Assembly (NCBI GenBank): GCA_036346405.1
Contig: CM070563.1
Location: 30,328,816-30,392,815, forward strand
Length of the DNA stretch: 64,000 bases
DNA from: Phyllostachys edulis
Taxonomy: Eukaryota > Streptophyta > Magnoliopsida > Poales > Poaceae
Direction of reading: 5' to 3'
In this document: positions 50,601 to 62,580 of the stretch, piece by piece
How positions within the stretch are numbered: position 1 is the first letter of the stretch
Layout: each line of letters begins with the position of its first letter
Notes under the pieces: model-generated
What the model saw: only the letters and a program-made list of their open reading frames with translations
Told to the model about the DNA's origin: nothing
Database searches by the model: none
Made by a program: the position numbers and the translations under genes

Positions 50601-53600
50601 AGTAGCAGCAGCATCATCTTGTCCTCGCCGTCACCGTCGAGCTTTGTCTTCATCGCCTGGCCATCTGCGCGAGCCGCCTCGCCTCATCTTCATCCCGCTT
50701 GGAGCTGTTGGAGGAGTACACGGTGACGGTAGCGCGCGTCATGGAGTGGCTGATGTCGGCGGAGCCGCGCATCTTCCCATGGCCCCCGCACCAACACCAG
50801 CATCGTCCTCGAGCTCCCCCACCGGATCCAGCGCGGCGTCGGTCCCGATCCGATCTGGATCGGGTCCTCCACGCAAGCCACCTCGTCTTCTTCATCGCCA
50901 TCTGTCGGCTATGGGCGACGTCACAAGCGACCACGACCATGTCGTTGTGGCTGCATCACGCCGGGCGAACACGAGGACTCTCGCGCGACCGGCCAACGCC
51001 AAGACCGACCTCCACGCTCCTCCCCGCCTGAATGAATTTGCTGCTGTTACTGCTCCTAACTCAGATCCTCCGGATCGACCACGCCGCCACCCGAGGCTCG
51101 CCTCCCTTCTCTGCCGGCCGCCGCTTCTCGCCGCCGCCGCCGCCTGGTGGCCGCCACCCGCCGCTGGGTCACAATGCTAGGCGCCTAAGAGCACGAGGAG
51201 GAGGGCAGGATGTAGGCTCGGCCGGTGGGGAATTAGAAGGAAGGAAGGGAGTGGGAACGGGGAGATCTTGAGGAGACCGTCAAGGTGGGTGATATAAGGG
51301 GAGGAGATTGAGTTCGGGATTGAGGGTGAGCTCAGGCTCAGGGGTTCTCTTGTGGACCAATCTCCTCCACTGCTCCATAGCCCACACGACGAGCATAACA
51401 GATCGTGCACTTATGGGTGAAATGACCGGTGTTTTGGGATGGCTATTGAGATAGGTCTCATTGTTGTCATGCGAGTATCTCACCGCTATCGTTGGAGTCT
51501 TTTCTTCTTTTGTGTCGTTTTCTTCCGCTGCGTTCATCCAAGTCCACATTACTCAATCTTTGACTTCGTCTGAACCATGTGAGTCAACAAATTTATTGTC
51601 AGTCGTAGAAGCATAGGAATTGCCTTATGCATGGCAACAGTCGCCGCTCCCGCTCTTCTTTCTGAGCCGCGTGCAGATCGTAGAAGTCATTATGATGCCG
51701 CCGCTTTCTTAGCCGCCGCCCCGAGCATCTAAGACCGTTGCGCTTCTTTCGCGCCGCCGCCGTCTTGGGTTTCGATCTGCGCTGTCATGCTTCCACCTAT
51801 TCCTATTCGGCTTGATTTGACAGCTCTCTCAATTCATGTCGGTTTCATCTTCTTCGTCGTGTTGCCGCGGTTGACTTTCTCAGCCCCTACATCTTGTGCT
51901 TTATGGGTTGTTGCACGACCCCAGATGGAGGAGATCTTTTGATACTCGACATATTTTCCAAGAGCTGCATGCTACGACGACATTATCAAGACTCGGATTT
52001 TGGATTTTTTATATTTTAGTGTCAACCATCTTCAAATGCAATGCTATTTGCATACGCTTTGCTTTTTTTTGGGGGCGGGGGGTGGGGGGGTGTTAGAGAT
52101 ATGTTAGAGATAGAGATAGGAATCCTTTTGTATTGCTTTATCTGTATATAGCACACACCTCTTGTACTCCTATATATATTTTCCATTGGGCCTCTTCAAT
52201 ACACACACAATATTCATAATAGACATTATGAAGACTTAGATTTTGGATTTTCCCTATTTTAGCGTCAACCCTTTCCAAATGCAATGCTATTGCATACGCC
52301 TTGCATTTGAGGGGGAGGGGGGTTGTTAAGGATATAAGGGTATTTGTGGTATTTCCTATTGTTCTAGGGTTTAGGCTTGTGTCCCTTTGTACCCTATATA
52401 TATTGCCCATTGGGCCTCTTCAATATACACACAATATTCATAACACTAAGCAACATATAAAACCTTATCACTTCATTAACAATTTCTACCTCCCAAGCAG
52501 CATATTCAACTGTTTTGTTTACACCTGAGAGACAGAAATAAAAAGAAACACCATTATAGTTGAAATTGGGGAGAGCTCACTATTTTGAAAAGATTGCTAT
52601 TGTTTTCCGGAATGATATTATGTTATTTTCCATCCTACTAATGGAACCGTACTCTTTGTCAAGATCATTCAAGTTTGCTGTTATTGACACTTGGCAGAAA
52701 ACATTTGAGGATTTCACAGCAAGGACAACATTTGAAAGGCCATTGATGAGTGGTGTTGCCTATGCATTGAAGGTACTGCACAGTGAAAGGGAGATGTTTG
52801 AGCAACAACATGGGTGGAAGATTAAAAAGATGGATGCTGAAGACCAGTCTCTTGTTCATGACTATAATCCTGAAAAGCTTGAATCTTCACCAGTTCAAGA
52901 TGAGTATGCACCTGTTATTTTCTCCCAGGAAACTGTAAAGCACATTATATCGGTAGATATGATGTCTGGGAAGGTGAGTTCACAGATTTGGAAACCCTTT
53001 CTGCAATTTTCTTGTTGACTACTATAAATATTGTTATGAAGACGATAAGCTTGCTAATTTTCAAGTTCTTAAAAATAAATATGATTAACCCTTTACTTTT
53101 TTATTGTGAAATCAGTACATCAAGATATAATCATTTTTACAAGAAAATAGGACAATTGGATGGGTGGTGTTTTTTAGTGTCCTATTGAATGTTCTGTCTG
53201 TATTATAGAGTCAGATCAAACATGCTTACAGGGTTCCATAGACATGTTGCACCCTTTGATAATTAATAGTCTGCAGGATGTCATCATTTTGTTTTTCCAT
53301 GCGTACAATTTACTTATGGACCTTAAGTAGATTTTGGCTCAGATATGCTAGCTCAGTAAATAATGTTGGTCCATTGCTCTTGTCAACAACTGTGGTGCAA
53401 ATTCAAAATTTATTATGTAATGGCTTTTTTCGGGGGTGCAATGTAAGTTTGTTCTCTTGCAAAATGTGGAGTTTAAGTTTGTTCTCTTGCAAAATGTGGA
53501 GTTATTTGGTGGTACCTGATGTATCCGGCTTCGGCTACATAGATTATACGGGTGATATGGTGCTGGACGTGGACGTCGGACTTGACGAGAAGGAGCTGTC

Positions 53601-56600
53601 GTGAACGAAGCAGGATAGCAGGGGCAAGGAATAGAGAAATTTAGAGGATATAGAAAATAGCAATTGGAAGACAATAGATTATTTCTTGCTTACCGAAACT
53701 ATTACAGCCAGTGCACATTATATAGTGCTCATCAAAAGAAACTAACTACGACTCGGACTCTTAATTATAGAAGCTAACTACGACTCGGACTGAATTCCTA
53801 ATGGACTCCTATCTCTTATTCAACTGACTCTGCTTGCCGTATCCTCTTCGGAGTCGGATACTTCCTCAACTCTTGGCGCAAGCGCAGCTGCTGCTATTTG
53901 ATACGACGAGTACGTTGCTGCTAGTTTACCAATAGTAAGTCCACAACATTACTCCCCCGCTAGAGAACCAGCTCATCCTCGAGCTGGAGTTCAAGGCGGT
54001 TCATTCTCGTCGTCGATTTTGTCGTTCACCACTTCAAGGTAGAAGAGTAGTTGGCATCTATGTTCCCTGGTGAACTTTTCATCACAATTGTAGCACAAAC
54101 CCTTCTCCCGCCGTTCCGCCATCTCCGCTGGTGTTAAACGACGAAATTGACGCGATCTACCAGCACTTATGTCTCCTCCAGTCCCTGCTGATTACATGTT
54201 GCAGACCACAGCTTGTTTGTTTGTTGTTGACATAGCCGAGGCAACAAAAAGAGCTCGTTGCCCTTGCGAAACTCATGGCCACCTGCAAATCCGGTAAATT
54301 TTGTAATTCGACATCAATTCGTAAGAAATCAGTCAATCCCGATGTGAATAACTGAACTTGTTGTTCGCTCGATAATGGTCCTGCCCGGCAAAGTAAGGCC
54401 AAAAATTTTTCTTGATAATCAGCCACGGTACTAGTCATCCTCAACCGTGCTATCTCTCCAAGAGGATTAGAATGAATCGGCGGACCGAAACGGAGGTGGC
54501 AGCGATCCTTGAAATGAGGCCAATTCGGTGTCCCTTCGTCTCTTTCTAGTTGAATATACTAGTGTTGGGCTGCTCCTACCATGTGGTATGGCGCCAACCA
54601 GACTTTGTAATCCTCATCTGTGCGCTGCCCCCAAAAAAATTGTTCGCAGCGATTTAACCAACCAAGAGGATCATTCTTGCCGTCATATGTTGGAAAGTTG
54701 AGTTTGTGATATTGTGGGACTCTTGCTGTGTCCGCGAGGTGAGGAACTCCTGCTGCAATTTGTGGAGCAGTCATCCTCGGTGGAATTTGTTTCAACATGA
54801 AAGGCAGATAAGTAGTTCCTGGTGGCATGGACTTCCCAAGCGGTGTTGTTCCAAAATTTGGAAACGTTGGTGCTTTATGTATCGTTCCAACCGGGAGAGG
54901 TATTGGGGGAATTGTCTCTGGAGCCGACAAATTCCACGGGTCCACCTTGGTCTCCGAAGATGAGGTCTCTCGCATGAGTGACGTGGCTCCCAATTGTGGT
55001 TGATAGCTACTTCCCAGGATGCCTGAGTATCCTGGTTGATCTTCTAGTCTCTTGATGCGCTCGTCCAGATTGGATGGACGCTCCTCTAGCGCAATCACTC
55101 GGGCTTCGAGCGATGAAAAGCTATCTCTGATTTGCTTGCTCAATTCCAGCTTTAGTTCGGCGATGGCTGCCATTACCTCTGTTGCCTCGCTGCTCTTCTC
55201 CGCACCGGAAGACATGATAGTCAGCTCTGATACCAAATGATGTATCCGGCTTCGGCTACGTAGATATACGGGTGATACGGTGCTGGACGTGGACGTCGGA
55301 CTTGACGAGAAGGAGCTGTCGTGAATGAAGCAGGATAGTAGGGGCAAGGAACAGAGAAATTTAGAGGATATAGAAAATAGCAATAGGAAGGCAATAGATT
55401 ATTTCTTGCTTACCGAAACTATTACAGCTGGTGCACATTATATAGTGCTCATCAATAGAAACTAACTACGACTCGGACTCTTAATTATAGAAGCTAACTA
55501 CGATTCGGACTGAATTCCTAATGGACTCCTATCTCTTATTCAACTGACTCTGCTTGCCGTATCCTCTCCGGAGTCGGATACTTCCTCAACTCTTGGCGCA
55601 GGCGCAGCTGCTGCTATCTGATACGATGAGTACGTTGCTGCTAGTTTACCAATAGTAATTCCACAACATTTTGGTAAGTCCACAACAGTACCAAAGCAAA
55701 ATAGTAGCCATAGATTAGAAGGCTAGAGAATATACTTGAGCTGTCACTTATTTGCTGATTTGTGCTCTCTCTCTCTCTCCCGCTGTCTGTCTGTCGGTGA
55801 ATTAATTATCAAGCCGTAACACCACAGCCTTGTTTTCAGGAAGATCATGATAATATATTGCGTTCCCGGGCAACAGGTAAAGGGGCTCTAACATCCCCTT
55901 TTAAGCTTCTAAAATCCAATCACCTTGGTGTGGTGCTTACGTTCACCGTGTATAAATATGATCTTCCTCCAAATGCTACACCAGAGGAGCGTATTGAAGC
56001 TACGTTGGGGTAATACCTGTTTCCAAAGTTTCAAGCTGAACAATACACATACATTTATTTTCTTCATACCCTTTTCTTTGGAAGAATTAACCGTATTGTT
56101 GTTGCTGACACTTGACAGTTATCTTGGTTCCTCATTTGATGTTCCGTCTCTGGTGGAGAGGCTCCTGGAGCAACTTGCTAGCAAACAAAAGATAGTTGTT
56201 AAATTATATGACACCACAAATCATACTTCTCCTATTAAAATGTATGATTCTGATGTTACTGCTTCTGGTGATCTGCACATAAGTAGTATTGATTTTGGAG
56301 ACCCGACACGCAAACATGAAATGCATTGCAGGTACTAATCTTATTGTGCGTGGAATTTATACAGTATTTTTTATTTAAACATGTGCTCAGTGATTCCATT
56401 TTCGCATTTTATTTTCAGATTCAAACATGAACCTCCTTTGCCATGGTCTGCAATAACAATATCGTTAGCGGTAGCTATAATTGTTTTGCTTGTTGGACAT
56501 ATTATCTATGCTACTCTGAACTCTCTTGAAAAGGCAGAAGATAATTTTATAGAAATGAGAAAACTCAAAGTACGAGCTGAAGCTGCGGATGTTGCAAAGT

Positions 56601-59600
56601 CACAGGTTTCTTTCCACCTCTAGCAGTGCCCTTGACCGTTAATTTAGTTTGTTATCTCCTGTGTGCTACTTCCTTCCTGTCCCTATTCTCCTTGTTTGCT
56701 AAGGGCTTGCTTTGCCTTGCAGTTTCTAGCAATTGTTTCCCACGAGATTAGAACTCCAATGAATGGTGTACTAGGTTTGTCCTGAGTTTTTTTTGTTTAT
56801 AAAATCCTTTTCTATTTGTTTGCATTTGCATTATTTGCAAAAGATAATGTTAAATGAGTTTCGAAAGTGGCTTTCTTCCTGAATCAGGTATGTTGCATAT
56901 GCTGATGGACACTGAACTTGATACAACTCAGCAGGATTTTGTAGTTACAGCTCAAGAAAGCGGAAAGGCACTGATGAACTTAATAAATGAAGTCCTTGAT
57001 CTGGCTAAGATAGAGTCAGGGAGGATTGAGTTGGAGGCCGTGCCATTTGATGTCCGTGATATTCTTGACAATGTGGTATCTATGTTCTCTGAAAAATCAC
57101 AGGCTAAAGGCATAGAGGTGAGACCTAATCTATATGCATTGAACTCTGAAGATAATTTTTGAATGCAATGGGACATTGGAACCTGAAGCAATATGTTATT
57201 TTTGTGAGGGCAGTTGGAGGTACTTGTATCTGATCAAGTGCCAGATGTTCTGATTGGGGATCCGTGGCGGTTTCGGCAAATAATTACAAATCTTGTAGGG
57301 AATTCTATGAAGGTTAGTTTTGATTGGCTACCATGTTTCTTCTTATTGACAATAACAACTATGTAGACACAATACCACTATCTTCACTCCATTATTGTAC
57401 TCTGGAGCAAGGTTCATGTAACCGGAACCGGGCCGGTTCCCGCTCCCTGGCCGGTACCGGTAACCGGCCGGTTACCGGTTTCCGGGACGAAATTCGCCAA
57501 AATTTGATTAAAAACCATCCGAAATTCAAAATTTAGAATTTGAATTTGAAAAAACCGAGAAAACCGGCCGGGATTCCCTTTCCTGGCTACCCTCCGGTAA
57601 GCGGTAACCGGCCGGTAACCGGCGGTTACCGGCCGGGATTTTAATCCCTGCTCTGGAGAACTTTTGGTGATCATTTGCTAAAATATACTTTCTTTACATA
57701 AATCACAAATAAAACAGTTGCTTTGGTTAGAAAAAAGAAAGTAGTCTTGTTTTATGCAATCTAGGGCTGATCTCATTTTTCTCCATCTTAATATGGATGC
57801 CTGCAAATACAGTTTACAGAACGGGGCCATATCTTCATTCAAATGCATTTGGTTGAGGAAGTGAAGAGGATAAGGGAAGTTTTTTATGAAGTTTCTGCTC
57901 AAAACAGAGAAATTACAGAGAATTCCAACAATACCATGCCATATAACACTCTGAGTGGACTGGAAGTAGCAGATAAATGGAAATCCTTGGAGAATTTTAG
58001 GATGTTGACAGGTTCAGCAGATGCGGTAGATACAGTGAACTTACTGGTCACAGTGGAAGACACCGGCATAGGAATAACTGAAGATGCTAAGACTCGCATT
58101 TTTACACCTTTCATACAAGCTGATAGTTCCACCTCACGGACATATGGTGGAACTGGAATTGGCTTAAGTATTACTAAATGTTTGGTTGAATTGATGGGAG
58201 GAGAAATAGGGTTTGTGGGTAAACCAGGAGTTGGCAGTACATTTTCTTTTACTGCCATTTTCAGGGAAAACCGAAAAACTCCAGGGGATATTAAAAGGTA
58301 TTATTCTGAACCTACTCCATCAGACTTTCATGGAATGAGAGCACTTATTGTTGATGGAAGATGTGCCCGTGCTAAGATTACCATCTACCATTTGCGGAGA
58401 CTTGGGATACATTGTGATCTTGCTGCTACCTTTGAATCTGCACTTTCTGCTTTACTGGAAGCCTGCAACTCAAGGTTTATTTTCTTTCATGTATCCTACT
58501 TTACTAAGTTTGATTTATTTCTATATCTTGTGATTCATCCTAATGAATGTAAGCTGGCTTATATTTAATAAGCATAAATTATTTCACCGCATGGCATTAG
58601 TATAGCTTTGTGAGTTGGTTGGGTGTTATTTGTTTGGATGTTTTCTGTACTGACTTCCATATAAAGAAAGAAATACTATTTCCTTAATAAACAGAGGGGA
58701 AAAGGAGCAACAGAGTGAAATTTTCATTAGTTTGAAACTGAAATAAGGCAATTTGACACTCAATGAGACTGTTAGGTCCTTAAGTGCTGGCTATCAGTGA
58801 TGCCACATTGGTCACTGGTCAGGGACAAATGTAGATGACTTTAATGTTAGTTCTCGAGAGAAGCCGTCACAAATATTGCTTCATGAGTCAATATTTACGT
58901 TGTTATGTTTTTCATTTTCTTGTCATTGTTTCTGGCTTATTTGCTGATGCTGTCTTGTTTTACATGTTGAACAGCAAAAGCAATCTGAACATGGTGCTTG
59001 TTGACAAAGAAGCTTGCGGTGAGGGTTCGGGTTTGGCATTTTTCCGTCGTCTTGTAGATCTTCGACTGGAGGGCACACTCAAGTCTTGGCAAACTATGCC
59101 AAAGTTGTTTCTTTTGGCAAGTTCTATAAGCCCTGCTGACTCTGATTGTCTGAGGTTGGCAGGATATGCTGATAGCATAAGAAAACCCCTTCGTCTTAGT
59201 ACAGTTGCGGCTTGTCTTCGTAAAGCACTAGGGGTTGGAGTTACAAGGCCGCAGATTAGAGATCAATCTTTGGTTCTTCGAAGTGTACTAACAGGCAAAC
59301 ACATTCTTGTTGTGGATGATAATGCTGTCAATCGTAAAGTTGCAGCTGGTGCTTTGAAGAAATATGGAGCTATAGTTACCTGTGTGGACAGTGGAAAGGA
59401 TGCAATTGATATGCTCCGACCTCCTCATAAATTTGATGCTTGCTTTATGGATGTTCAGATGCCTGAGATGGATGGGTAATTTCCCTTTCCCTTTGTAGAT
59501 ATCATGTGATGATGCCTTTTAAAATTTTGTTTTATGTTTTGTCTTATGTGCTTCCGTGTATGTATTATAAGATATCCAACAAGTAACAGATCATTAGTGC

Positions 59601-60150
59601 AGAAATCTATCTTGGAATGTCTGTAGATCAGTTCACATGGAAATACATTATCTTGTTTTTTCTTAGATACGGTCTGTTTGAGCTAGAGTTATTTTTAGTG
59701 ATGCCCAAATAATGGAACTACTGCACAAGTCTGTACATGGAGAGCGATGAACTCTGATATAACCAGGAAACTAGTGATATTTATAAGTTCTGATCTTCTG
59801 TTTTTTCTGAAGCAAGGTCTATACATGCTTTATCCTTAGGGTTACTTGCACTTTGATCACTCGGTTGTCTATTCAATCGCAGGTTTGAGGCTACAAAATT
59901 AATCCGTACTGAAGAGAGTAAAATCAATGATATGATCCAGGCAGGTGAAGTGTCAGTTGAGAGTCATGGAAGTAAGGCCAATTGGCATGTACCAATATTA
60001 GCCATGACAGCGGATGTAATTCAAGCAACTTTTGAAGAATGTATGCAATGTGGAATGGATGGATATGTGTCGAAACCATTTGAAGAACAGCAACTCTACT
60101 CTGCCGTTGCTCATTTCCTAGAGACTGATGCAACGGATCCATCGTCATAG
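41636..60150 (+). CDS. HK5: Cytokinin receptor hybrid histidine kinase, AHK2-type (OsHK5-like), 13 coding exons
   Basis: Exons: 41636-41875, 44706-44963, 45827-46282, 52698-52973, 55840-56009, 56119-56331, 56419-56605, 56723-56774, 56888-57117, 57214-57312, 57813-58474, 58975-59475, 59883-60150. All introns are GT-AG and all junctions keep frame, giving 1203 residues (Arabidopsis AHK2 has about 1176). Seen: membrane segments at about 24-40, 193-212 and 243-263; CHASE domain about 285-535; membrane helix 549-569; H box with SHEIRTPMNG and phospho-acceptor His607; N box Asn720/Asn724; G boxes EDTGIGI (809-815) and GGTGIGLS (839-846); a pseudo-receiver about 893-1040 whose acidic pair reads VDG; a receiver with Asp1062/1063, phospho-acceptor Asp1107 and Lys1179. 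Family role: it binds cytokinin on the lumenal/extracellular side and starts a His-Asp phosphorelay. The start is chosen because an in-frame TAG lies three codons upstream; the N terminus is the least certain part. The rice name is by similarity. Confidence 0.9.
42204..42332 (+). mobile_element. tRNA-derived SINE in kinase intron 1
   Basis: Contains A-box-like GTGCAATGGTGGGCAC (about 42220) and B-box-like AGTTCAAGTCTC (about 42261) of a pol III promoter at tRNA-like spacing, and ends in an A run. An imperfect 13-bp duplication flanks it: AAGTTTATAAGTG (42191-42203) and AAGTTTAGAAGTG (42333-42345). It is similar in layout to the Au/p-SINE type of grasses; the family is not assigned. Confidence 0.6.
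42623..43035. mobile_element. hAT-like non-autonomous element in kinase intron 1
   Basis: 413 bp. The ends CATTGTTTTGAATAGC and, inverted, CAATGTTTTAAATAGC match. Imperfect 8-bp flanks ATTGGGTG (42615-42622) and ATTGAGCG (43036-43043). The interior repeats CGCTAT/CCGCTATA motifs. No coding region. Confidence 0.65.
46665..48490 (-). mobile_element. Short-LTR non-autonomous copia-like retroelement A (kinase intron 3)
   Basis: LTRs of 122 bp at 46665-46786 and 48369-48490. A perfect 5-bp duplication ATCAC (46660-46664 and 48491-48495). On the minus strand the LTR is followed by the primer-binding site TGGTATCAGAGC (complement of initiator tRNA-Met), and a GAGGAGGGGGG purine tract lies before the other LTR. 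The internal 1.58 kb has no gag-pol. Its 5' half is GC-rich, with a minus-strand open frame of 139 codons (48305-47886). Its 3' half is shared with elements B and C. Confidence 0.9.
48657..52445 (+). mobile_element. Short-LTR retroelement B (kinase intron 3), interrupted by element C
   Basis: LTRs of 122 bp at 48657-48778 and 52324-52445, with a perfect duplication CTAAG (48652-48656 and 52446-52450). The primer-binding site TGGTATCAGAGC starts at 48779; the purine tract GAGGGGGAGGGGGG lies before the right LTR. No gag-pol. The 5' half (48790-49520) is GC-rich, with open frames of 162-170 codons on both strands that are not homologous by eye to those of A or C. Confidence 0.9.
50358..52221 (+). 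mobile_element. Short-LTR retroelement C nested inside B
   Basis: LTRs of 131 bp at 50358-50488 and 52091-52221, starting TGTTAGAGATAT; the right copy ends ATAATA instead of ATAACA. A perfect duplication GACAT (50353-50357 and 52222-52226). Primer-binding site TGGTATCAGAGC at 50489-50500. A G-rich tract (52071-52090) precedes the right LTR. The LTR resembles that of A and B only in its 3' part (CCATTGGGCCTCTTCAATA). The GC-rich 5' half has an open frame of 178 codons at 50644-51180 with no recognised domain. Confidence 0.9.
53517..55687 (-). mobile_element. Ty3/gypsy element reduced to gag (kinase intron 4)
   Basis: LTRs at 53517-53948 (432 bp) and 55238-55687 (450 bp). Duplication GTACC on both sides (53512-53516 and 55688-55692). 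Primer-binding site TGGTATCAGAGC on the minus strand, two bases inside the LTR; purine tract AGCGGGGGAGTAA before the other LTR. The right LTR carries an extra 19-bp tandem copy of its end. The interior of about 1.29 kb contains only gag, so RT and integrase must be supplied elsewhere. Confidence 0.9.
53995..55215 (-). pseudogene. Frame-shifted gag of the intron-4 gypsy element
   Basis: Minus-strand start at 55215 (MSSGAEKSSEATEVMAAIAE) with a coiled-coil-like segment (LELSKQIRDSFSSLEARVIA). Then the capsid-type block FPTYDGKNDPLGWLNRCEQF (about 54690-54630), a break near 54559, further capsid sequence at 54444-54200 (TVADYQEKFLALLCRAGPLS), and a zinc-knuckle-like CYNCDEKFTREHRC near 54090-54050. 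In an intact element gag forms the particle that packages the RNA. Stops and frame changes make this copy non-coding as a whole. Confidence 0.75.
57408..57650. mobile_element. hAT-like MITE in kinase intron 10
   Basis: 243 bp with a perfect 8-bp duplication CTCTGGAG (57400-57407 and 57651-57658). The ends CAAGGTTCATGTAACCGG and, inverted, CAGGGATTAAAATCCCGG match. The interior is built of repeated palindromic GGTAACCGGCCGGTTACC-type sequence. Confidence 0.8.
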
Positions 60151-61801
60151 GAGATTTAGTGGTTCAACAGTGATTCAGGTTCTCTAATGAAGCATCTGCT
60201 AAAAACCCATTTGGAGATCAGCAGGTGCTGGAAAGGGAGCGGAGCTTTGTGGTGATAAATCCAGATTCGACTGGACTGCTATTTAAGTTTCACTTATGTG
60301 GTGAGTTTCAGCTACATACTTTCTTTTTATGTACAACCTTAAGCAATTAAGTTAAACCTCATGCAGTTGCACAGGCCTATGCATATACATGGAAGTATGG
60401 AACACTGAAATTTCAGCACCACATGCATTTACCTAATGTAGAATTGTAGACTAAGGATCCAACTTGTTTTGTCATCTGAATATGGATGCAGGAAATATCT
60501 TGGAAGTCGGAACATAATAATAGTTTGGTCTGTATTTTTGTGAGCAAATGGCTGTAGGGAATACTTTGGTCTTGTTTTCAGGAACCAATACTTTTTTTGA
60601 ACTTTTCACGAACCAATAGAACTCCAGCTTACAACAGCAATCACAATTGCATTTAAAATGGCTTCTTACACCATTTCACTTGTTGACTGTTTTATTCTAC
60701 AGACAATACAGAGAAAAATTTCTTTTGACATCTAGAGTTTAACCACATCACCACTTCGCTTGCACAGGAAAGAGGGGGTTGGTCTTCAGACCATGTTACC
60801 CAAAGGAAGACAATGGGGGATATATTATATGCATGGTATCACCACCCGGAGTGCTCTCCCAGTGCGATGGCTAATTTCAGTGGTATCCTTGTTGTATAGC
60901 TAATGTAAACTCTAAAGAAGCAATTTGTTTTATATTCTTCGGTGTAAATAGGAAATGGCAAGGTCGCGAGTTTGGACATTTGTTTGGTGGCTCGAAAAAT
61001 GTAAATAGGCATGCTCGTTTTCCTTTACTTTTATGGGCTGGGTGAGTAGGTTAGTATACACATGTCCTCGTGTAGCAATGTAATTGGTTATTAAATTATT
61101 CCAAAATAAATGTAATTGGGAATTTTGGAAGGATTCAAAATGTTCATTTCTGTTGGTAAAAGAAATAGAATGCGTCTCACAAGTTGCTACATGTGCAAAG
61201 ATTGGAAGATGCCGTTTTACACTATATCAATAGGGAATTCAGAGGCTAACCGTGTAAATAATGTTAACACTGTAGCTATTGATTTCGATATTTGTTTTTT
61301 GATCGGAGGGTAGAGATCGTTTCGTAATGTACTATAGATTCTTTGCATTGAGTTCTTTAATGCAGAAGATCTATTTCTAGAAAGCTGCACGTTATGTCCT
61401 TAAACTCGCATAACAATCTAAGAACTATTATATATTTTCCATGTCAAGGAAAAAAACTCCCACAACTTGCAAATTTATAACCCCTATTTACATGAAGACG
61501 GGAGTTGGGGAAGAAGACTAGAGGAAGAAGGGCAAATATGTCTTTTCACTTGCTTTTTTTAGCCCAAAAAAGTCGTAAACTACTAGAATACGAAAAGTGG
61601 TAAATCCTAACTATTTTTCATGAATTGGATAGCAAATCCTAGAAGCCAACCTTTAGAGTGGCAATCTTTACGATAACAAATAATTGATTTTTCAATTTTT
61701 TTTTAAAAAAATTGGTACTCTGCGTGATACGTGTGGTCAAGCAATTTTTACTTTTGACCTTCAATAACTGTAGAATGATCGCACGGAAATTACACACGCC
61801 T
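60151..61801. other. 3' UTR of the kinase and intergenic sequence
   Basis: The first several hundred bases are probably 3' UTR. I could not fix the poly-A site; candidate AATAAA-like signals occur near 61095-61105. No further gene is supported. Confidence 0.4.
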
Positions 61802-61809
61802 AAGTACCC

Positions 61810-62136
61810 GAACTTTTTTTTTATATTAATTAACCCTTTTTTAAAATTTATTTTTATTGTTAACCATTGCAAACTTTATTTCTAATCTGACCCTTTTGGT
61901 TACGACACGTGGCCAAAACAACATTGTCACGTCATAGGATGAGTCCGCTAAATAGCACTTTTTGTCACGACACTGTCACGCTACTAGTGGTGGCGTGACA
62001 AGAGTTTGACAAGATACGGATCTTGATCTGGCGTGGCGATGTTGTTTTGTCACGTCGCATGATGGCGTGACTAAAATGGATCGTAATTAAAACAATAAAA
62101 ATAAATAAAAAATGGTTATTTAATTAAAAAAAAATC
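61810..62136. mobile_element. MITE upstream of the CASP-like gene
   Basis: 327 bp. The ends GAACTTTTTTTTTATATTAA and, inverted, GATTTTTTTTTAATTAAATA continue to TTTATTTTTATTG. AAGTACCC flanks it on both sides (61802-61809 and 62138-62145). It contains TGGCGTGAC/GTCACGTC inverted motifs and is related to the truncated copy at 30726. Confidence 0.7.
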
Positions 62137-62504
62137 AAAGTACCCATGGTTTTTTTTTTTAATAATATACTTTAGGCGTCACGAAATCTGAAGATATCTG
62201 AACTCACTTAATGTAGTGATTTCCGTTTCTGCATTTCCTTTTACAGATTTTGGACTGCTACCTTTGTATACCCGTTGACTGCGGGGATGTGATTTATGCA
62301 TTCAATTTCTGGATGCATCTCCAACACATTTTCTATAATTTCAACGGCACAAAAGTGCGACATCACACAAATGGACAACGTTGGGATATCTTCACATATC
62401 TCACACACAATCTGTCTGATCGACACATCACACAAGTGATGTTCACATGGCCAAAATTTCAACTCATTCATTTATACCCTCTTGCCCTTGGTCTCTGAGC
62501 TTTT

Positions 62505-62511
62505 TATATAT
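62505..62511 (+). promoter_or_regulatory. Candidate TATA box of the CASP-like gene
   Basis: TTTTTATATATGAATG about 75 bases before the ATG at 62581, a normal plant spacing. Confidence 0.4.
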
Positions 62512-62580
62512 GAATGCATATATACATACACATACCCTCCTAGGTTGGCAACACTACAGTGGGATTGGGAGGAGTCAGGA

